Notes: generated from the sequence alone by a model not told the origin. A DNA stretch of 64,000 bases from Bradyrhizobium cajani (GCF_009759665.1 NZ_WQNE01000009.1:124001-188000), one strand, 5' to 3'. Shown: positions 1 to 8,788, numbered from the stretch's first letter. Numbers and translations are program-made.

Positions 1-187
1 TCTCGGTGAGATGGGCGAGACGCCGCGACAGGATGTTCGGCGCGATGCCGAGGCTCTGCGAAAACTCGTCGAACTTCGTCGCGCCCTGAAACGCGTCCCG
101 CAGGATCAGGATGCTCCACCATTCGCCGACCATCTCCACGGCGCGGCCGACCGGGCATTCGAGGATGGAGGGGGATTTGGGTTGCAT
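1..187 (-). CDS. HxlR-family transcriptional regulator, N-terminal part
   Basis: Partial gene: the first 62 codons are present and the rest lies beyond the left edge. The protein begins MQPKSPSILECPVGRAVEMV and continues through GEWWSILILRDAF and a winged-helix segment with APNILSRRLAHL. The early cysteine followed by a WW..LILRDA helix and a NILSxRLxxL recognition helix is typical of HxlR/YodB-type regulators, which bind DNA as dimers and often sense electrophiles or oxidants through that cysteine (C11 here). A perfect palindrome lies 21 bases upstream of the start codon and is the likely autoregulatory operator. The regulated partner is not visible. Family call is firm; ligand and targets are unknown. 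Confidence 0.85.
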   Translation of the reverse strand, partial: MQPKSPSILECPVGRAVEMVGEWWSILILRDAFQGATKFDEFSQSLGIAPNILSRRLAHLTE

Positions 188-207
188 GGCGGGAAGGTAG
201 AGCAGTG

Positions 208-224
208 ACTTGCAAAATGCAAGT
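208..224. promoter_or_regulatory. Palindromic operator upstream of the HxlR gene
   Basis: ACTTGCA-AAA-TGCAAGT is a perfect 7+3+7 inverted repeat immediately upstream of the minus-strand HxlR gene. HxlR-type regulators bind short palindromes of this kind and repress their own promoter. The plus strand has no gene close by, so autoregulation is the simplest reading. Confidence 0.6.
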
Positions 225-331
225 AACTGGAATGGCGCACGCCCAGCGCTCAAATTGGGCGTGCGGTCCGCGGAGCGGTCTTCTGCAACTTAAAGCGCTG
301 GTTTGTATGGGATGGTCGCGCGCCATGCTCC

Positions 332-445
332 GTCATTGCGAGCGCAGCGAAGCAATCCAGACTGTCTCCGCGGAGGGACTCTGGATTGCTTCGCGGAGCC
401 TGTCATCGGGCCGCGCTCCGCGCGGACCCCGTGGCTCGCAATGAC
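332..445. repeat. Family A palindromic repeat (hybrid copy)
   Basis: The left arm GTCATTGCGAGCGCAGCGAA and the following GCAATCCAGA match the family A copies at 11888 and 33617. The right half instead carries CCGCGCTCCGCGCGGACCC and CTCGCAATGAC, as in the short copy at 47831. It looks like a recombinant of two subtypes. Together with the next repeat it fills most of the gap between the HxlR and polyprenyl synthase genes (188–648). Confidence 0.75.
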
Positions 446-478
446 TGTGTGGATGCAGCGCGCGCTAATCTTTCTCTG

Positions 479-604
479 TCACCCTGAGGCGCTCGCCTCT
501 TCGGCGAGCCTCGAAGGGCGACGGCCCGGATGCGGCTCGGCCGTGCATCCTTCGAGGCTCCCGGCGCGATGCAGTGCATCGCGCCGCTCGCGCCTCAGGA
601 TGAT
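479..604. repeat. Family B palindromic repeat
   Basis: The element begins TCACCCTGAGGCGCTCG and ends CGCGCCTCAGGATGA, giving an imperfect long palindrome with internal pieces CCTCGAAGG and CCTTCGAGG. A related element lies at about 41701. It sits between the HxlR region and the 3' end of the polyprenyl synthase gene. Confidence 0.65.
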
Positions 605-648
605 GGGGCTAACAACCGTGCGACAGGAGGAATGGCCGGCTCTTGCCG

Positions 649-1656
649 CTAATGCGACCGTGCCAGGCAGAACGCCACGACCTGCTCCAGCGCGCTCTTC
701 ATCGGCGAGGGCGGGAACAGTGCCAGTGCGTCGACGGCCATGGCGCCGTAGTGCTGGGCGCGGCTCAGCGTGTCCTCGAGCGCGCGGTGCTTGTTCATCA
801 ACCCGATGGCGTGGTCGAGGTCGGAATCGCCGATCTCGCCGCGCTCGAGCGCACGGATCCAGAAGGCGCGCTCGGTGTCGTTGCCGCGGCGGAAGGCGAG
901 CACGACGGGCAGCGTGATCTTGCCCTCGCGGAAATCGTCGCCGGTGTTCTTGCCGAGCTTGGCGCTCTTGCCGCCATAGTCGAGTACGTCGTCGACGAGC
1001 TGGAAAGCGATGCCGAGATTCATGCCGACCGAACGGCAGGCGGTCTGCTCCGCCTTCGGGCGGTTGGCGATGACGGGCCCGACCTCGCAGGCGGCCGCGA
1101 ACAGCTCGGCGGTCTTGCCGCGGATCACGGCGAGATATTCGTCCTCGGTGGTCGCGGTGTTCTTGGCGGCGGCGAGCTGCATCACCTCGCCCTCGGCGAT
1201 GGTGGCGGCGGCCGCGGAGAGGATGTCGAGCGCGCGGAGCGAGCCGACCTCGACCATCATGCGGAAGGCCTGGCCGAGCAGGAAGTCGCCGACCAGCACG
1301 CTCGCCTCGTTGCCCCAGAGCATGCGCGCCGACAGCTTGCCGCGGCGCATCTCGCTCTCGTCGACGACGTCGTCGTGGAGCAGGGTGGCGGTGTGCATGA
1401 ACTCGACGGAGGCGGCGAGCTTGATGTGGCCGTCGCCGGTGTAGCCGGCGAGGTTGGCCATGGCCAGCGTCAGCATCGGCCGCAGCCGCTTGCCGCCGGA
1501 GGAGATCAAATGGTTGGCGACCTCCGGGATCATGGTTACCTCGGAGCCGGTCCGCGACAGGATCGTGGCGTTGACGCGCTCCATGTCGGGAGCGACAAGG
1601 GCAACCAGCTCTTCGATCGACGCGCCGGGAGTTTCGAAAGGTACGATGACGGCCAC
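649..1656 (-). CDS. ispB: Polyprenyl (octaprenyl/decaprenyl) diphosphate synthase
   Basis: A 335-residue trans-prenyltransferase that condenses isopentenyl diphosphate units into the long side chain of ubiquinone. Both aspartate-rich motifs are present: DDVVD at about 95–99 and DDVLD at about 222–226, which bind the diphosphates through magnesium. The GGKRLRP motif is at 54–60. The GTG start at 1656 is chosen because GGAGA lies 5 bases upstream and the family normally begins near this point; the frame stays open further upstream without a better site. It is divergent from the DUF2007 gene, sharing a short promoter region. Chain length cannot be read reliably from sequence; ubiquinone-10 is usual in this group, so decaprenyl is the guess. 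Confidence 0.93.
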   Translation of the reverse strand: MAVIVPFETPGASIEELVALVAPDMERVNATILSRTGSEVTMIPEVANHLISSGGKRLRPMLTLAMANLAGYTGDGHIKLAASVEFMHTATLLHDDVVDESEMRRGKLSARMLWGNEASVLVGDFLLGQAFRMMVEVGSLRALDILSAAAATIAEGEVMQLAAAKNTATTEDEYLAVIRGKTAELFAAACEVGPVIANRPKAEQTACRSVGMNLGIAFQLVDDVLDYGGKSAKLGKNTGDDFREGKITLPVVLAFRRGNDTERAFWIRALERGEIGDSDLDHAIGLMNKHRALEDTLSRAQHYGAMAVDALALFPPSPMKSALEQVVAFCLARSH

Positions 1657-1789
1657 GCCGGTCTCCAATATTTGCCCCGGAAGGGCTATTCTGATGGAAA
1701 GACAATAGAAACTGGCGGCGGATGCGGCAAGTGCTGCGGAACCATTGACATTTGCCGCTTTAGCCCCTTTCAGGCAGGAGATCTGCGTT

Positions 1790-2017
1790 TTGCGTGAACT
1801 GGTTCGGACCAATGACATGGTGCTGGTGTCGGCGATCGGCGCGCTGCTCGACGGCGCCAACATCCATCATCTCGTGCTGGACCAGAACATGAGCATCATC
1901 GAGGGCTCGCTCGGCATCCTGCCGCGGCGGATCCTGGTCCACGAGGACGATGCCGATGAGGCCCGGCAGCTCCTGACCGAGGCCGGCCTCAGCCACGAAC
2001 TGCGCGGCGATGACTGA
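1790..2017 (+). CDS. DUF2007 (putative signal-transducing) small protein
   Basis: A 75-residue protein reading RELVRTNDMVLVSAIGALL and then HHLVLDQNMSIIEG. It matches the DUF2007 pattern, a small ferredoxin-like fold also found near PII-type proteins. The TTG start is chosen because GGAG lies 9 bases upstream; no ATG occurs until residue 10. Its 3' end overlaps the next gene by 8 bases, so the two are probably translationally coupled. Function is unknown; the coupling to an RNA/DNA methyltransferase-like gene is the only clue. Confidence 0.8.
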   Translation: MRELVRTNDMVLVSAIGALLDGANIHHLVLDQNMSIIEGSLGILPRRILVHEDDADEARQLLTEAGLSHELRGDD

Positions 2018-2777
2018 GGCCGCCACAGACATCACCGAGGACGCCTTTCTCGGCGGGCAGTTGCGCCTGAAGCAGAAGCGGTCCGGCCATCGCGCCGGGC
2101 ACGACGCCATCCTGCTTGCGGCGGCGACCGAAGCCAGTCCCGGCGACCGCGCGGTCGATTTCGGCGCCGGCATCGGCGCGGCGGGCCTCGCCCTCGCCCG
2201 GCGCGTGTCTGGACTGAGGCTCAGCCTGGTCGAGATCGATCCGGAACTGGCGGAGCTGGCGCGCGGCAATGCGGCGGAGAATGGAATTGCCGCCGACGTG
2301 ATCGTTCTCGACGTCACCGCCGATGCGCAGGCGTTTGCGGCACATGGGCTTGTGCCCGACGACGCCGACGTGGTGTTGATGAACCCGCCTTTCAACGACC
2401 CTGCACGCCACCGCGGCTCGCCGGACCAGATGCGCCGCACCGCGCATGTGGCAACGGAGGAGACGCTGCATGCCTGGGTGCATGCGGCACGGCGGATTCT
2501 CCGATCGAATGGTGTGCTGACCCTGATCTGGCGCGCCGATGGCGTAGCGGAGGTCCTGGCAGCGCTGTCACGCGGCTTCGGCAGCCTGTCGATCCTGCCG
2601 GTTCACGGCGAAGCGGGACGGCCCGCGATCCGCGTGCTGGTCCGCGCGGTGAAAGGCGGCCGGGCCCCGACGCGACTGTTGCCGGGACTCATGCTTCACG
2701 AAGAGCAACGCGGGCCGAACAAAGAGGTGAGGGATATCCTGGAGGGGAGGGCGGTCTTGCCGTTGGCGCAGCCGTGA
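2010..2777 (+). CDS. TrmN6-like N6-adenine methyltransferase
   Basis: A 255-residue class I SAM-dependent methyltransferase. The SAM-binding glycine loop DFGAGIGAAGL is at 50–60, an acidic end of strand 2 is in LVEIDPEL (73–80), and the catalytic NPPF tetrad is at 125–128. NPPF/NPPY marks enzymes that methylate the exocyclic nitrogen of adenine. Overall form is closest to the tRNA1(Val) A37 methylase TrmN6/YfiC, but a protein- or rRNA-modifying enzyme is not excluded. It overlaps the DUF2007 gene, so the two form a small operon. The target is an inference from family likeness. Confidence 0.82.
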   Translation: MTEAATDITEDAFLGGQLRLKQKRSGHRAGHDAILLAAATEASPGDRAVDFGAGIGAAGLALARRVSGLRLSLVEIDPELAELARGNAAENGIAADVIVLDVTADAQAFAAHGLVPDDADVVLMNPPFNDPARHRGSPDQMRRTAHVATEETLHAWVHAARRILRSNGVLTLIWRADGVAEVLAALSRGFGSLSILPVHGEAGRPAIRVLVRAVKGGRAPTRLLPGLMLHEEQRGPNKEVRDILEGRAVLPLAQP

Positions 2778-2781
2778 CGAC

Positions 2782-2880
2782 CTACTGCGGAAGCGATTCC
2801 GTCTGCTGTTCCTGGGGGGACGTAAGGCGAATCGCCGTGAAGAGCGCACCGATCAGCAGCATCAGCAGATAGATCTTCAT
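2782..2880 (-). CDS. Small single-span membrane peptide (32 aa)
   Basis: A short reading frame encoding MKIYLLMLLIGALFTAIRL followed by a polar tail ending ESLPQ. It has one hydrophobic segment (residues 3–17) and a strong GAGGA ribosome binding site 6–7 bases before the ATG. It runs convergent to the methyltransferase gene, with its stop 4 bases from that gene's stop. No family is recognised. The clean site and hydrophobic composition argue for a real gene, but short frames of this kind can arise by chance. Confidence 0.45.
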   Translation of the reverse strand: MKIYLLMLLIGALFTAIRLTSPQEQQTESLPQ

Positions 2881-2992
2881 GGCATTTCCTCTGCTGCCTA
2901 TTGCAGCTCCCCAACGGAAAATCTGCAAAACACGTTCCAGGCACTTTCAATGACAGTCGCGTGATAAAAAATGGTTAAGCAGAGGTAACGGC

Positions 2993-3901
2993 ATGGCCGA
3001 GCAATTGAACGATCGTGAGGGTTCCGGCCTGGCCGACAAGCTCATGCAATATCTGCCGGCGCGCTTCCGGCCCGGCGCGGCCGTCGTGCCGGTGGTGCGG
3101 CTCTCCGGCGTGATCGGGGCGGTGACGCCGCTGCGTCCGGGCATGACGCTCGCGGGCGTGGCGCGGGTGCTGGAGCGGGCGTTTTCGTATCGGAACGCCA
3201 AGGCCGTGGCACTGCTGATCAATTCGCCCGGCGGCTCGCCGGTGCAGTCGCGCCAGATCTATCTGCGCATCAAGCAGCTTGCGGCCGAGAAGAAGCTGCC
3301 CGTGCTGGTGTTCGTCGAGGACGTCGCGGCGTCCGGCGGCTACATGATCGCCTGTGCCGGCGACGAGATCATTTGCGATCCCTCGTCCATCCTCGGCTCG
3401 ATCGGCGTTGTCGGCGGCAGTTTCGGTTTCCAGGAGGCGATCAAGCGGCTCGGCGTCGAGCGGCGCCTCTATACCGCCGGCGCGCACAAGGCGATGCTCG
3501 ACCCGTTCCTCCCGGAAAATCCGGACGACGTGGCCAAGCTGAAGGCGATCCAGCGTGAGATCCACCAGATCTTCATTGCCCTGGTGAAGGAGAGCCGCGG
3601 TGCGCGGCTGAGGGGCACCGAGGACACCCTGTTCACGGGAGAATACTGGGCCGGCGAGAGCGCGATCGCGCTGGGGCTGGCCGACGGGATCGGCGATCTC
3701 CGCTCAACTCTTCGTGCCCGCTATGGCGAGAAGGTTCTCACCCCTGTGATCGCGCAGCCGACAGGGCTGTTGTCCGGTCTTCTGGGGCGGAAATCGCCCG
3801 GCGCGGGGCAGCTTTCGGCCGTTGAATCAATGGCCGGTCTGCCGGATGAGCTGATCTCGGCGGTCGAAACTCGCGCGATTTGGGCGAAATTCGGGTTCTA
3901 G
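2993..3901 (+). CDS. S49-family serine protease (SohB/SppA type)
   Basis: A 302-residue ClpP-fold peptidase of the signal peptide peptidase family, expected to cleave hydrophobic peptides near the membrane. The nucleophile is Ser114 in DVAASGGYMIACAGDEI, and the general base is Lys166 in TAGAHKAMLDPF, giving the Ser–Lys dyad of bacterial SppA. The LLINSPGGS oxyanion strand is at about 74–82. There is no strong N-terminal membrane anchor, so it belongs to the short (one-domain) class rather than the 67-kDa E. coli type. It stands as a single gene, with the next gene starting about 100 bases later. Confidence 0.9.
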   Translation: MAEQLNDREGSGLADKLMQYLPARFRPGAAVVPVVRLSGVIGAVTPLRPGMTLAGVARVLERAFSYRNAKAVALLINSPGGSPVQSRQIYLRIKQLAAEKKLPVLVFVEDVAASGGYMIACAGDEIICDPSSILGSIGVVGGSFGFQEAIKRLGVERRLYTAGAHKAMLDPFLPENPDDVAKLKAIQREIHQIFIALVKESRGARLRGTEDTLFTGEYWAGESAIALGLADGIGDLRSTLRARYGEKVLTPVIAQPTGLLSGLLGRKSPGAGQLSAVESMAGLPDELISAVETRAIWAKFGF

Positions 3902-4005
3902 CCGGCGCCCACCCGCGCCATTTGGTCCGGGGAGAGCTGATTGCGATGCAGGCCCATCTGCGCGACAATGAGCGTGGGGGCTGAGCATTGAACAAGGATC
4001 GACCG

Positions 4006-4197
4006 ATGCCGCCGTTCGTCGCTTTCGCGGGCGTCCTGGGCGGGCTTGCCGTGGTCCGCTGGGCCTACAAGACCGCACTCCGGATCAACCAGGAGCTGGA
4101 GGAGATGCGCCTGTCGCGCGTCGCCGAAGCCGCTCACATGGGGGAAATCCAGACGCTGAAGCGTGACCCCGTGACCGGAGCTTACCGGCCGGGGTAG
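4006..4197 (+). CDS. Conserved small hypothetical membrane protein
   Basis: A 63-residue protein starting MPPFVAFAGVLGGLAVVRWA, with a hydrophobic N-terminal segment followed by a charged helix (INQELEEMRLSRVAE). The ATG at 4006 is preferred over an in-frame TTG at 3988 because AAGGA lies 7 bases upstream of the ATG. No characterised family is recognised. It lies between the S49 peptidase and glyQ, separated from glyQ by a palindromic repeat. It is probably anchored in the inner membrane with a cytoplasmic tail. Confidence 0.65.
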   Translation: MPPFVAFAGVLGGLAVVRWAYKTALRINQELEEMRLSRVAEAAHMGEIQTLKRDPVTGAYRPG

Positions 4198-4217
4198 CCG
4201 CACCTTCCCACACGCGC

Positions 4218-4297
4218 CGTCATTCCGGGGCGATGCAAAGCATCGAACCCGGAATCTCGAGATTCCGGGTTCGCCCTCTGGGCGCCCCGGAATGACG
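4218..4297. repeat. Family C palindromic repeat
   Basis: The ends are CGTCATTCCGGGGC and GCCCCGGAATGACG, with a central AATCTCGAGATT flanked by CCGG pairs, so the whole element can fold on itself. Related copies are at 7792–7870 and 36965–37068. Confidence 0.8.
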
Positions 4298-4398
4298 GAA
4301 GTTGGGGCCGCTTTCGGCCCCCTTCGCCTTGATTCCCATGCCCGCCGTCGATACGGTCCCGCGCGATTCAAAACCCCCCGCGAGAGCCTGATCTGACG

Positions 4399-5337
4399 AT
4401 GGACGCCTCATTGCCCGCCCATATGCGCCCGGAACGCTCGTTCCAGGGCTTCATCCTCGCGCTCCAGCGGTTCTGGGCCGAGCAGGGCTGCGTGATTTTG
4501 CAGCCCTACGACATGGAGATGGGTGCGGGTACCTTCCATCCGGCGACGACCCTGCGCGCGCTCGGGCCAAAGCCCTGGAATGCCGCCTATGTGCAGCCCT
4601 CGCGCCGGCCCAAGGACGGCCGCTATGGCGAGAATCCGAACCGGATGCAGCACTACTACCAGTTCCAGGTGATCATGAAGCCGTCGCCGCCGAACCTTCA
4701 GGAGCTGTACCTGAAGTCGCTCGCCGCGATCGGCATCGATTCCGCCGTGCACGACATCCGCTTCGTCGAGGACGACTGGGAGAGCCCGACGCTCGGCGCC
4801 TGGGGCCTGGGCTGGGAGTGCTGGTGCGATGGCATGGAGGTGAGCCAGTTCACTTATTTCCAGCAGGTCGCCGGCTTCGAATGCGCGCCGGTCGCGGGCG
4901 AGCTCACCTACGGGCTGGAGCGCCTCGCGATGTATGTGCAGGGCGTCGACCGCGTCTACGACCTCAATTTCAACGGCCGCGAGGGCGATGCCAAGGTCAC
5001 CTATGGCGACGTCTTCCTCCAGGCCGAGCAGGAATATTCGCGGCACAATTTCGAGTACGCCGACACCGCGATGCTGTTCGAGCAATTCAAGATGGCGGAG
5101 GCGGCCTGTCGGAAATATCTCGACGCCGGCTGGCGCGAAGGCGGTAACCGCAAGCAGCACCTGTTGGCGCTGCCGGCCTATGACCAGTGCATCAAGGCGA
5201 GCCACGTCTTCAATCTGCTCGACGCGCGCGGCGTGATCTCCGTGACCGAGCGGCAGAGCTACATTTTTCGCGTCCGCGAGCTGGCCAAGGCCTGCGGCGA
5301 GGCCTGGATCCATACTGAAGCGGGCGGAGCGGCCTGA
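4399..5337 (+). CDS. glyQ: Glycine-tRNA ligase alpha subunit
   Basis: A 312-residue catalytic subunit of the heterotetrameric (alpha2beta2) glycyl-tRNA synthetase, which charges tRNA-Gly in the cytoplasm. The family signatures are clear: [20 protein letters not shown] near the N-terminus, then [27 protein letters not shown] and QHYYQFQVI. The length is slightly above that of E. coli GlyQ (303). The stop overlaps the glyS start (ATGA), so the two subunits are translationally coupled. A family C repeat and about 100 bases separate it from the upstream small gene. Confidence 0.98.
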   Translation: MDASLPAHMRPERSFQGFILALQRFWAEQGCVILQPYDMEMGAGTFHPATTLRALGPKPWNAAYVQPSRRPKDGRYGENPNRMQHYYQFQVIMKPSPPNLQELYLKSLAAIGIDSAVHDIRFVEDDWESPTLGAWGLGWECWCDGMEVSQFTYFQQVAGFECAPVAGELTYGLERLAMYVQGVDRVYDLNFNGREGDAKVTYGDVFLQAEQEYSRHNFEYADTAMLFEQFKMAEAACRKYLDAGWREGGNRKQHLLALPAYDQCIKASHVFNLLDARGVISVTERQSYIFRVRELAKACGEAWIHTEAGGAA

Positions 5338-7772
5338 TGCCCGATCTTTTGCTTGAACTGTTCTCGGAAGAAATCCCCGCGCGCATGCAGGCCAAGGCGG
5401 CCGACGATCTGCGCCGCATGGTCACCGACAAGCTCGTCGCCGAGGGGCTCGTCTACGAGGGCGCGAAGGCGTTCGCGACGCCGCGTCGTCTTGCGCTCAC
5501 CGTGCACGGCATTCCCGTGCGCCAGCCTGATCTCAAGACCGAACGCCGCGGGCCGAAGATCGGCGCGCCCGATGCCGCCGTGCAGGGCTTTCTGAAGGCG
5601 ACGGGTTTGACATCGCTGGACGAAGCCAAGATCCAGCGCGACCCGAAGGGCGACTTCTACATCGCGCTGATCGAGAAGCCCGGCCGCGACGCGATCGATG
5701 TGCTCGCGGAAATCCTCCCGGTCATCATCCGTACCTTCCCCTGGCCGAAGTCGATGCGCTGGGGCGCGCGTTCTGGAAAACCCGGCTCGCTGAGCTGGGT
5801 GCGTCCGCTGCACGCGATCACCGCGACCTTCGGGCTGGAGACCGAAGAGCCCGACGTCGTGAAATTCTCGGTGGACGGCATCGAGGCCGGCCAGACCACC
5901 TACGGCCATCGCTTCATGGCACCTAGCGCGATTTCGGTGCGCCGGTTCGAGGATTATGAGGCGAAGCTGAAGGCGGCCAAGGTCATCCTCGATCCGCAGG
6001 CGCGCAAGGACATCATCTTCGCCGATGCCAAGGAGCTGGCGTTCGCGCAAGGGTTCGAGCTGGTCGAGGATCAGGTGCTGCTGGACGAGGTATCCGGCCT
6101 CGTCGAATGGCCCGTCGTCATGATGGGTTCGTTCGAGGCGGAATATCTCGCGATCCCGGACGAGGTGATCCGCGCCACCATCCGCAACAACCAGAAGTGC
6201 TTCGTCGTCAAGGATCCGAAGACCGGCAAGCTGACCAACAAGTTCGTCCTCACCGCCAATATCGAGGCGACTGATGGCGGCAAGGTCATCGTTGCAGGAA
6301 ACGAACGCGTGATCCGCCCGCGCCTGTCGGATGCGAAGTTCTTCTACGAGACGGACCTGAAGACGAAGCTCGAAGACCGGTTGCCGAAGTTCGAGCAGAT
6401 CGTGTTCCACGAGAAGCTCGGCACGCAGGCCGCGCGCATCAAGCGCATCGAACGCCTCGCCGCCGAGATCGCACCGCTGGTCGGCGCCGATGTCGCCAAG
6501 GCCAAGCGTGCCGCGCATCTGGCCAAGGCGGATTTGCTGACCGAGGTCGTCGGCGAATTCCCGGAAGTGCAGGGCCTGATGGGCAGGTACTACGCGAAGG
6601 CCCAGGGCGAGGATGATTCCGTCGCCGCTGCCTGCGAAGAGCACTACAAGCCGCAAGGTCCTGCCGATCGCGTGCCGACCGATCCGGTTAGCGTCGCCGT
6701 CGCGCTCGCCGACAAGATCGATACGCTGGTTGGTTTCTGGGCGATCAATGAGAAGCCGACTGGGTCGAAGGATCCTTATGCATTGCGTCGTGCTGCGTTG
6801 GGCGTGATCCGTCTGATTGCGGAGAACCGGCTTCGAATGTCGTTGGCGTCGGCGCTTCGTCAATCGTTGCTTCTGCACCATCGTACCTTCTCACTGAAGG
6901 AGGCCGATTCGATAAACAGCGACCTAGCAAATGAAAGCTTCCCGCAGGGAGAGGCCTTCGTTGATTTTTCTGCAAATGTCCTCGAATTCTTCCGCAAGAG
7001 CGTTTGGGAACGTTGCGTCCCAGAGACAGCGCGCTCGCTTGCGGGTGCCATCGCGAAGCGTTTCAATGATGGTGGTGATGCTCCATTTACTGAAATGTAT
7101 GAATGGGCACGGGCAGCGCAGACGGTCTCGTTCGCCATGACGAAAATTCGTATCGACGAAATCATACTCGATGAGAGACCTGAAGTTCTTCGCGAGATGA
7201 TCGTTGATGCCGAAAATTTTGCCCTGTCGTTTCACGGGAGCACTCTTGAGGATCTGCTCGCCTTCTTCGCCGATCGCCTGAAGGTCCAGCTCCGCGAGCA
7301 GGGCGCGCGGCACGATCTGGTTGACGCTGTGTTCGCGCTCGGTGACCAGGACGATCTGCTCATGATCGTCCGCCGCGTCGAGGCGCTCGGCAAATTCCTC
7401 GATAGTGACGACGGCAAGAACCTGCTGGCCGGCACCAAGCGCGCCAGCAATATCCTGTCGATCGAGGAGAAGAAGGACAAGCGCACCTTCGACGGCGCGC
7501 CCGATGCTGCGCTGTACAGCCTCAGCGAGGAGAAGGCGCTGGCCAAGGCGATCGGCGAGGTGAAGGCGGAAGCAAGTGCGGCCGTCGCCAAGGAAGACTT
7601 TGCCGCCGCCATGAGCGCGATGGCGAAGCTGCGTCCGCCGGTCGATGCGTTCTTCGACAAGGTCCGCGTCAACGACGACGATCCGAAGGTGCGCGAAAAC
7701 CGCCTGAAGCTGCTCAATGAGATCCGCAGCGCCACGCGTGCGGTGGCGGATTTCTCGAAGATCCAGGACTGA
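5337..7772 (+). CDS. glyS: Glycine-tRNA ligase beta subunit with internal insertion
   Basis: The beta subunit carries the tRNA-binding and anticodon-recognition parts of glycyl-tRNA synthetase. It begins [18 protein letters not shown], the standard N-terminus, and contains [14 protein letters not shown] and [12 protein letters not shown] motifs at about 460–485 and the C-terminal DALR-type anticodon region from about 639 ([12 protein letters not shown]). At 811 residues it is some 110 longer than the usual 690–700. The extra length lies at about residues 508–636 (nucleotides 6858–7248), is in frame, and is visibly poorer in GC than the rest of the gene. No stop or frameshift is seen, so the product should be full length. 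Whether the insert folds separately is unknown. Confidence 0.95.
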   Translation: MPDLLLELFSEEIPARMQAKAADDLRRMVTDKLVAEGLVYEGAKAFATPRRLALTVHGIPVRQPDLKTERRGPKIGAPDAAVQGFLKATGLTSLDEAKIQRDPKGDFYIALIEKPGRDAIDVLAEILPVIIRTFPWPKSMRWGARSGKPGSLSWVRPLHAITATFGLETEEPDVVKFSVDGIEAGQTTYGHRFMAPSAISVRRFEDYEAKLKAAKVILDPQARKDIIFADAKELAFAQGFELVEDQVLLDEVSGLVEWPVVMMGSFEAEYLAIPDEVIRATIRNNQKCFVVKDPKTGKLTNKFVLTANIEATDGGKVIVAGNERVIRPRLSDAKFFYETDLKTKLEDRLPKFEQIVFHEKLGTQAARIKRIERLAAEIAPLVGADVAKAKRAAHLAKADLLTEVVGEFPEVQGLMGRYYAKAQGEDDSVAAACEEHYKPQGPADRVPTDPVSVAVALADKIDTLVGFWAINEKPTGSKDPYALRRAALGVIRLIAENRLRMSLASALRQSLLLHHRTFSLKEADSINSDLANESFPQGEAFVDFSANVLEFFRKSVWERCVPETARSLAGAIAKRFNDGGDAPFTEMYEWARAAQTVSFAMTKIRIDEIILDERPEVLREMIVDAENFALSFHGSTLEDLLAFFADRLKVQLREQGARHDLVDAVFALGDQDDLLMIVRRVEALGKFLDSDDGKNLLAGTKRASNILSIEEKKDKRTFDGAPDAALYSLSEEKALAKAIGEVKAEASAAVAKEDFAAAMSAMAKLRPPVDAFFDKVRVNDDDPKVRENRLKLLNEIRSATRAVADFSKIQD

Positions 7773-7791
7773 GGGTGCGCACCAACAACGG

Positions 7792-7870
7792 TGTCATTCC
7801 GGGGCGCGCTTAGCGCGAGCCCGGAATCTCGAGATTCCGGGTTCGGTGCTGCGCACCGCCCCGGAATGAC
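7792..7870. repeat. Family C palindromic repeat
   Basis: It runs from TGTCATTCCGGGGCGCG to CGCCCCGGAATGAC with a central GAATCTCGAGATTC. It lies immediately after glyS and matches the copy before glyQ, so the glyQS pair is bracketed by the same element. Confidence 0.8.
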
Positions 7871-7886
7871 GGTGGTGGAGGCGCGC

Positions 7887-7911
7887 AAAAAAGCCCCGCC
7901 CGGCGGGGGGA
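7887..7911 (-). terminator. Rho-independent terminator for the DUF1236 gene
   Basis: Read on the minus strand, a GC stem (CCCCGCC paired with GGCGGGG) is followed by CTTTTTT. It lies about 140 bases beyond the stop of the minus-strand DUF1236 gene. Confidence 0.6.
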
Positions 7912-8052
7912 GGACCGGGCAGGGCCTGATGTCCGTCTACGCTACTCGCGTCAGCCTGATTGATGTGACGCGCCGGACATCGAGTGGAACGGCAGCGTTT
8001 TCGAGCGAAGCGGATACCGGTTCGCGTGAAGAAAACGCGTCCAAGCGAGACT

Positions 8053-8400
8053 CTAGTCCAGCACCTCGACGATGCGGCGCGAGCGCGGCTCAACCAGCAC
8101 GGTCTCGCCGTTCACGACGGTGTAGCGATAGGTCGTGGCGCCGAAGCGCTGCGGCACGTCATAATAGGTGATGCCGCTCTCGGGTAAGGTGGCACCGACC
8201 ACCACGCGATCCGGAGTACGGAAGGGCGGCACACGTTGTTCGACGACATAGTCACGGAAGGCGGGCCGCTGTTCGGCCGCAATGGTCGGGGCACTGTCGA
8301 CCACGGCGGGCGCGCGTCCGACCGTGCTTTGCGCCTGCGCCGCAAGGGGCGAGCCGATCGCGGCCGCGAGCGCTGCAAGAGCAAGAATCCTGTTTCGCAT
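8053..8400 (-). CDS. Secreted DUF1236 protein
   Basis: A 115-residue protein with a clear Sec signal peptide: MRNRILALAALAAAIGSP, ending at an AQA cleavage site near residue 21. The mature part (DYVVEQRVPPFRTPDRVVVG, then PESGITYYDVPQRFG and YTVVNGETVLVEPRSRRIVE) matches the DUF1236 pattern common in Bradyrhizobium. It is expected in the periplasm. The start is set by AAGGAG six bases upstream, although the frame is open further. The function of DUF1236 is not known. Confidence 0.85.
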   Translation of the reverse strand: MRNRILALAALAAAIGSPLAAQAQSTVGRAPAVVDSAPTIAAEQRPAFRDYVVEQRVPPFRTPDRVVVGATLPESGITYYDVPQRFGATTYRYTVVNGETVLVEPRSRRIVEVLD

Positions 8401-8632
8401 GGACAACTCCTTCGACGAGATTTTCGGAGGCGCCGGTGGCGCAATCGGTTGCCAATGCATGCACCCTTCGCAATGTTCCGGGAAAAGGCCTGCCGCATTC
8501 GCGGCAATTTCGGGCAGTTTTCGTGGGTGCAGGGAACTCGTTTGCGCGTTGACGCGTCTCTACTCGCGGAACCGGTGCCGCTATGATCCGCCCGCGATTC
8601 GTCTCACGCCTCACGCCATGGAAAGATAGTTC

Positions 8633-8788
8633 ATGCACATCACCGTCGCCCACATCTCGCCGCTTCTGTCGCTGCTTGCGGGCGTTCTGATTCTGATCAT
8701 GCCGCGCCTGCTCAACCTGATCGTCGCGATCTTTCTCATCATAAATGGTGCGATCGGGCTCGGATTATTGAAGTGGCTCCATCTCTAG
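8633..8788 (+). CDS. DUF3096 small membrane protein
   Basis: A 51-residue protein beginning MHITVAHISPLLSLLAGVLI and followed by a second hydrophobic stretch (LLNLIVAIFLIINGAIGLGL). Two closely spaced membrane segments around an MPRLLN turn are characteristic of DUF3096. It stands alone between the DUF1236 gene (divergent) and the pyruvate phosphate dikinase gene. No function is known for the family. Confidence 0.8.
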   Translation: MHITVAHISPLLSLLAGVLILIMPRLLNLIVAIFLIINGAIGLGLLKWLHL

